The notes beneath the pieces are model-generated. The model saw only the letters and a program-made list of their open reading frames with translations. It made no database searches and was not told the origin of the DNA. A DNA stretch of 7,131 nt from an uncultured Fimbriimonadales bacterium. GTDB taxonomy: Bacteria; Armatimonadota; Fimbriimonadia; Fimbriimonadales; GBS-DC. The position numbers and the translations under genes were made by a program. This document shows positions 6,884 to 7,131 of this stretch, piece after piece (position 1 is the stretch's first letter; each line of letters opens with the position of its first letter). Location: the NCBI GenBank assembly GCA_937925775.1, contig CALAMM010000050.1, positions 1 through 7,131 on the forward strand, written 5' to 3'.

Positions 6884-6907
6884 CTTGGACACAAATGTCC
6901 AAGCCAC
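6884..6907 (-). repeat. Family B copy 3, solo
   Basis: Minus-strand tag GTGG (CCAC at 6904-6907 on plus), arms CTTGGACA and TGTCCAAG, loop CAAA on plus. No A hairpin precedes it. The loop and left flank (ACGCTTGGACACAA) match B4 rather than B1 and B2, suggesting a sub-lineage. Confidence 0.8.
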
Positions 6908-6916
6908 GCAAGCCCA

Positions 6917-6940
6917 GGTGCGACGCCTTTCTTGGCGTCG
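6917..6940 (+). repeat. Family C hairpin
   Basis: Tag GGTG (6917-6920), arm CGACGCC (6921-6927), loop TTTCTT, arm GGCGTCG (6934-6940), perfect 7-bp stem. The stem extends to 9 bp (TGCGACGCC with GGCGTCGCA, 6919-6942) if the last tag bases pair. Confidence 0.75.
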
Positions 6941-6970
6941 CAACAACGCCACCCCCACCCAGAAAACCCG

Positions 6971-6994
6971 CGACGACAGGAATGTCGTCGCACC
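6971..6994 (-). repeat. Family D hairpin, related to B
   Basis: Minus-strand tag GGTG (CACC at 6991-6994 on plus), arms CGACGACA and TGTCGTCG around GGAA (plus). It shares the core GACATTCYTGTC (minus strand) with B1 and B2 but has a different outer stem that still pairs perfectly. It is inverted relative to the C hairpin 30 nt away. Confidence 0.75.
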
Positions 6995-7038
6995 CGCCAT
7001 ACCACCACTGCCCACGCCAACGACACCCCACCCACCGC

Positions 7039-7061
7039 GTAGTGTCGGCGTCCCGCCGACG
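7039..7061 (+). repeat. Family A copy 6
   Basis: GTAG (7039-7042), arm TGTCGGCG (first base changed, leaving a T-G wobble), loop TCC, arm CGCCGACG (7054-7061). The linker AAATACCCAAACTC is identical to that after copies 1 and 2. Confidence 0.82.
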
Positions 7062-7075
7062 AAATACCCAAACTC

Positions 7076-7129
7076 GTAGCGTCGGCGTCTCGCCGACGAA
7101 ACACGCTTGGACACAATCGCCCAAGCCGC
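7076..7129 (+). repeat. Composite A7-B4 unit, 54 bp, B arm partly decayed
   Basis: GTAG (7076-7079), perfect A stem with loop TCT (to 7098), 6-nt spacer AAACAC, then GCTTGGACA ... CGCCCAAG with end tag CCGC (7126-7129). The two changes in the right B arm give A-C mismatches on plus but G-T wobble pairs on minus, the strand on which the tag reads 5' of the stem. Confidence 0.78.
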
Positions 7130-7131
7130 AA

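Larger units (their letters stand above)
6511..7131. repeat. Gene-free cluster of REP-like palindromic elements (families A, B, C, D)
   Basis: After the ATPase stop no credible gene follows to the window end. From 6550 on the sequence is mostly short hairpins: family A (8 copies), B (4), C (1 plus a half copy) and D (1). Consecutive A units repeat every 37-39 bp; where a B hairpin lies between two of them the period is 58 bp. Each hairpin has a short conserved G-rich tag at one foot (GTAG for A, GTGG for B, GGTG for C and D). That feature is typical of REP elements moved by RAYT transposases. The first 39 bases of the region (6511-6549) show nothing recognisable. No transposase gene is present. 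Confidence 0.85.

Noticed and set aside
6646..7098. CRISPR array
   Set aside because: Units recur about every 37 bp in places, but the spacers are the same sequence (AAATACCCAAACT), spacing is uneven, and the units are hairpins with GTAG tags. No cas gene is present.
6305..7131. Minus-strand open frames across the repeat cluster as genes
   Set aside because: Translations are composed of repeat-derived strings in several frames, overlap the ATPase gene, and have no ribosome site or recognisable domain.

Overview
The window is GC-rich bacterial DNA with three complete protein genes, one gene cut by the window edge, and a dense cluster of small palindromic repeats at the right end. The gene set suggests a member of a deep-branching, probably environmental or thermophilic phylum such as Armatimonadota or a relative: a FadN-order beta-oxidation fusion protein, a Ycf46-type AAA ATPase, an ABC exporter with an extra PH-like and zinc-ribbon N-terminus, and a leaderless-type promoter. 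This assignment is an inference from gene style only; no rRNA or other marker gene is present.

Layout. 1-1344 (minus) is the N-terminal 448 codons of an ABC exporter whose nucleotide-binding domain lies beyond the left edge. A perfect TATAAT box sits so close to its ATG that the mRNA is probably leaderless. 1345-1538 is intergenic and holds a 10-bp GC-rich inverted repeat. 1539-2543 (minus) is a complete zinc-dependent alcohol dehydrogenase. 2544-2619 is a 76-bp divergent promoter region in which one TATA core can serve as -10 element in both directions. 2620-4947 (plus) is a two-domain 3-hydroxyacyl-CoA dehydrogenase/enoyl-CoA hydratase with the dehydrogenase first (FadN order). 4957-6510 (plus) is a Ycf46-like AAA ATPase that starts 9 bp after the previous stop, so the two plus genes are probably co-transcribed.

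The most interesting part is 6511-7131, which has no credible gene but holds about 15 short hairpins of at least three stem families. Family A (8 copies) is a hairpin always preceded by the tetranucleotide GTAG, the hallmark of REP elements mobilised by RAYT (TnpA-REP, Y1/HUH) transposases. Family B (4 copies) is a different hairpin with GTGG (once GCGG) at its foot, read on the opposite strand. Three times an A hairpin is followed, after exactly 6 nt, by an inverted B hairpin, giving a 54-bp unit with its tags at the outer ends (GTAG ... CCAC). This is REPIN/BIME-like architecture built from two unlike stems. Families C and D form another inverted pair with GGTG/CACC outer tags. B and D share an inner stem-loop but have compensatory changes in the outer stem. 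Solo A units look like derivatives that lost the B hairpin. No transposase is in the window.

Functionally, the alcohol dehydrogenase and the beta-oxidation enzyme may respond to the same carbon source (alcohols, fatty acids) through the shared promoter region, but no regulator binding site could be identified. The roles of the ATPase and the exporter here are unknown.
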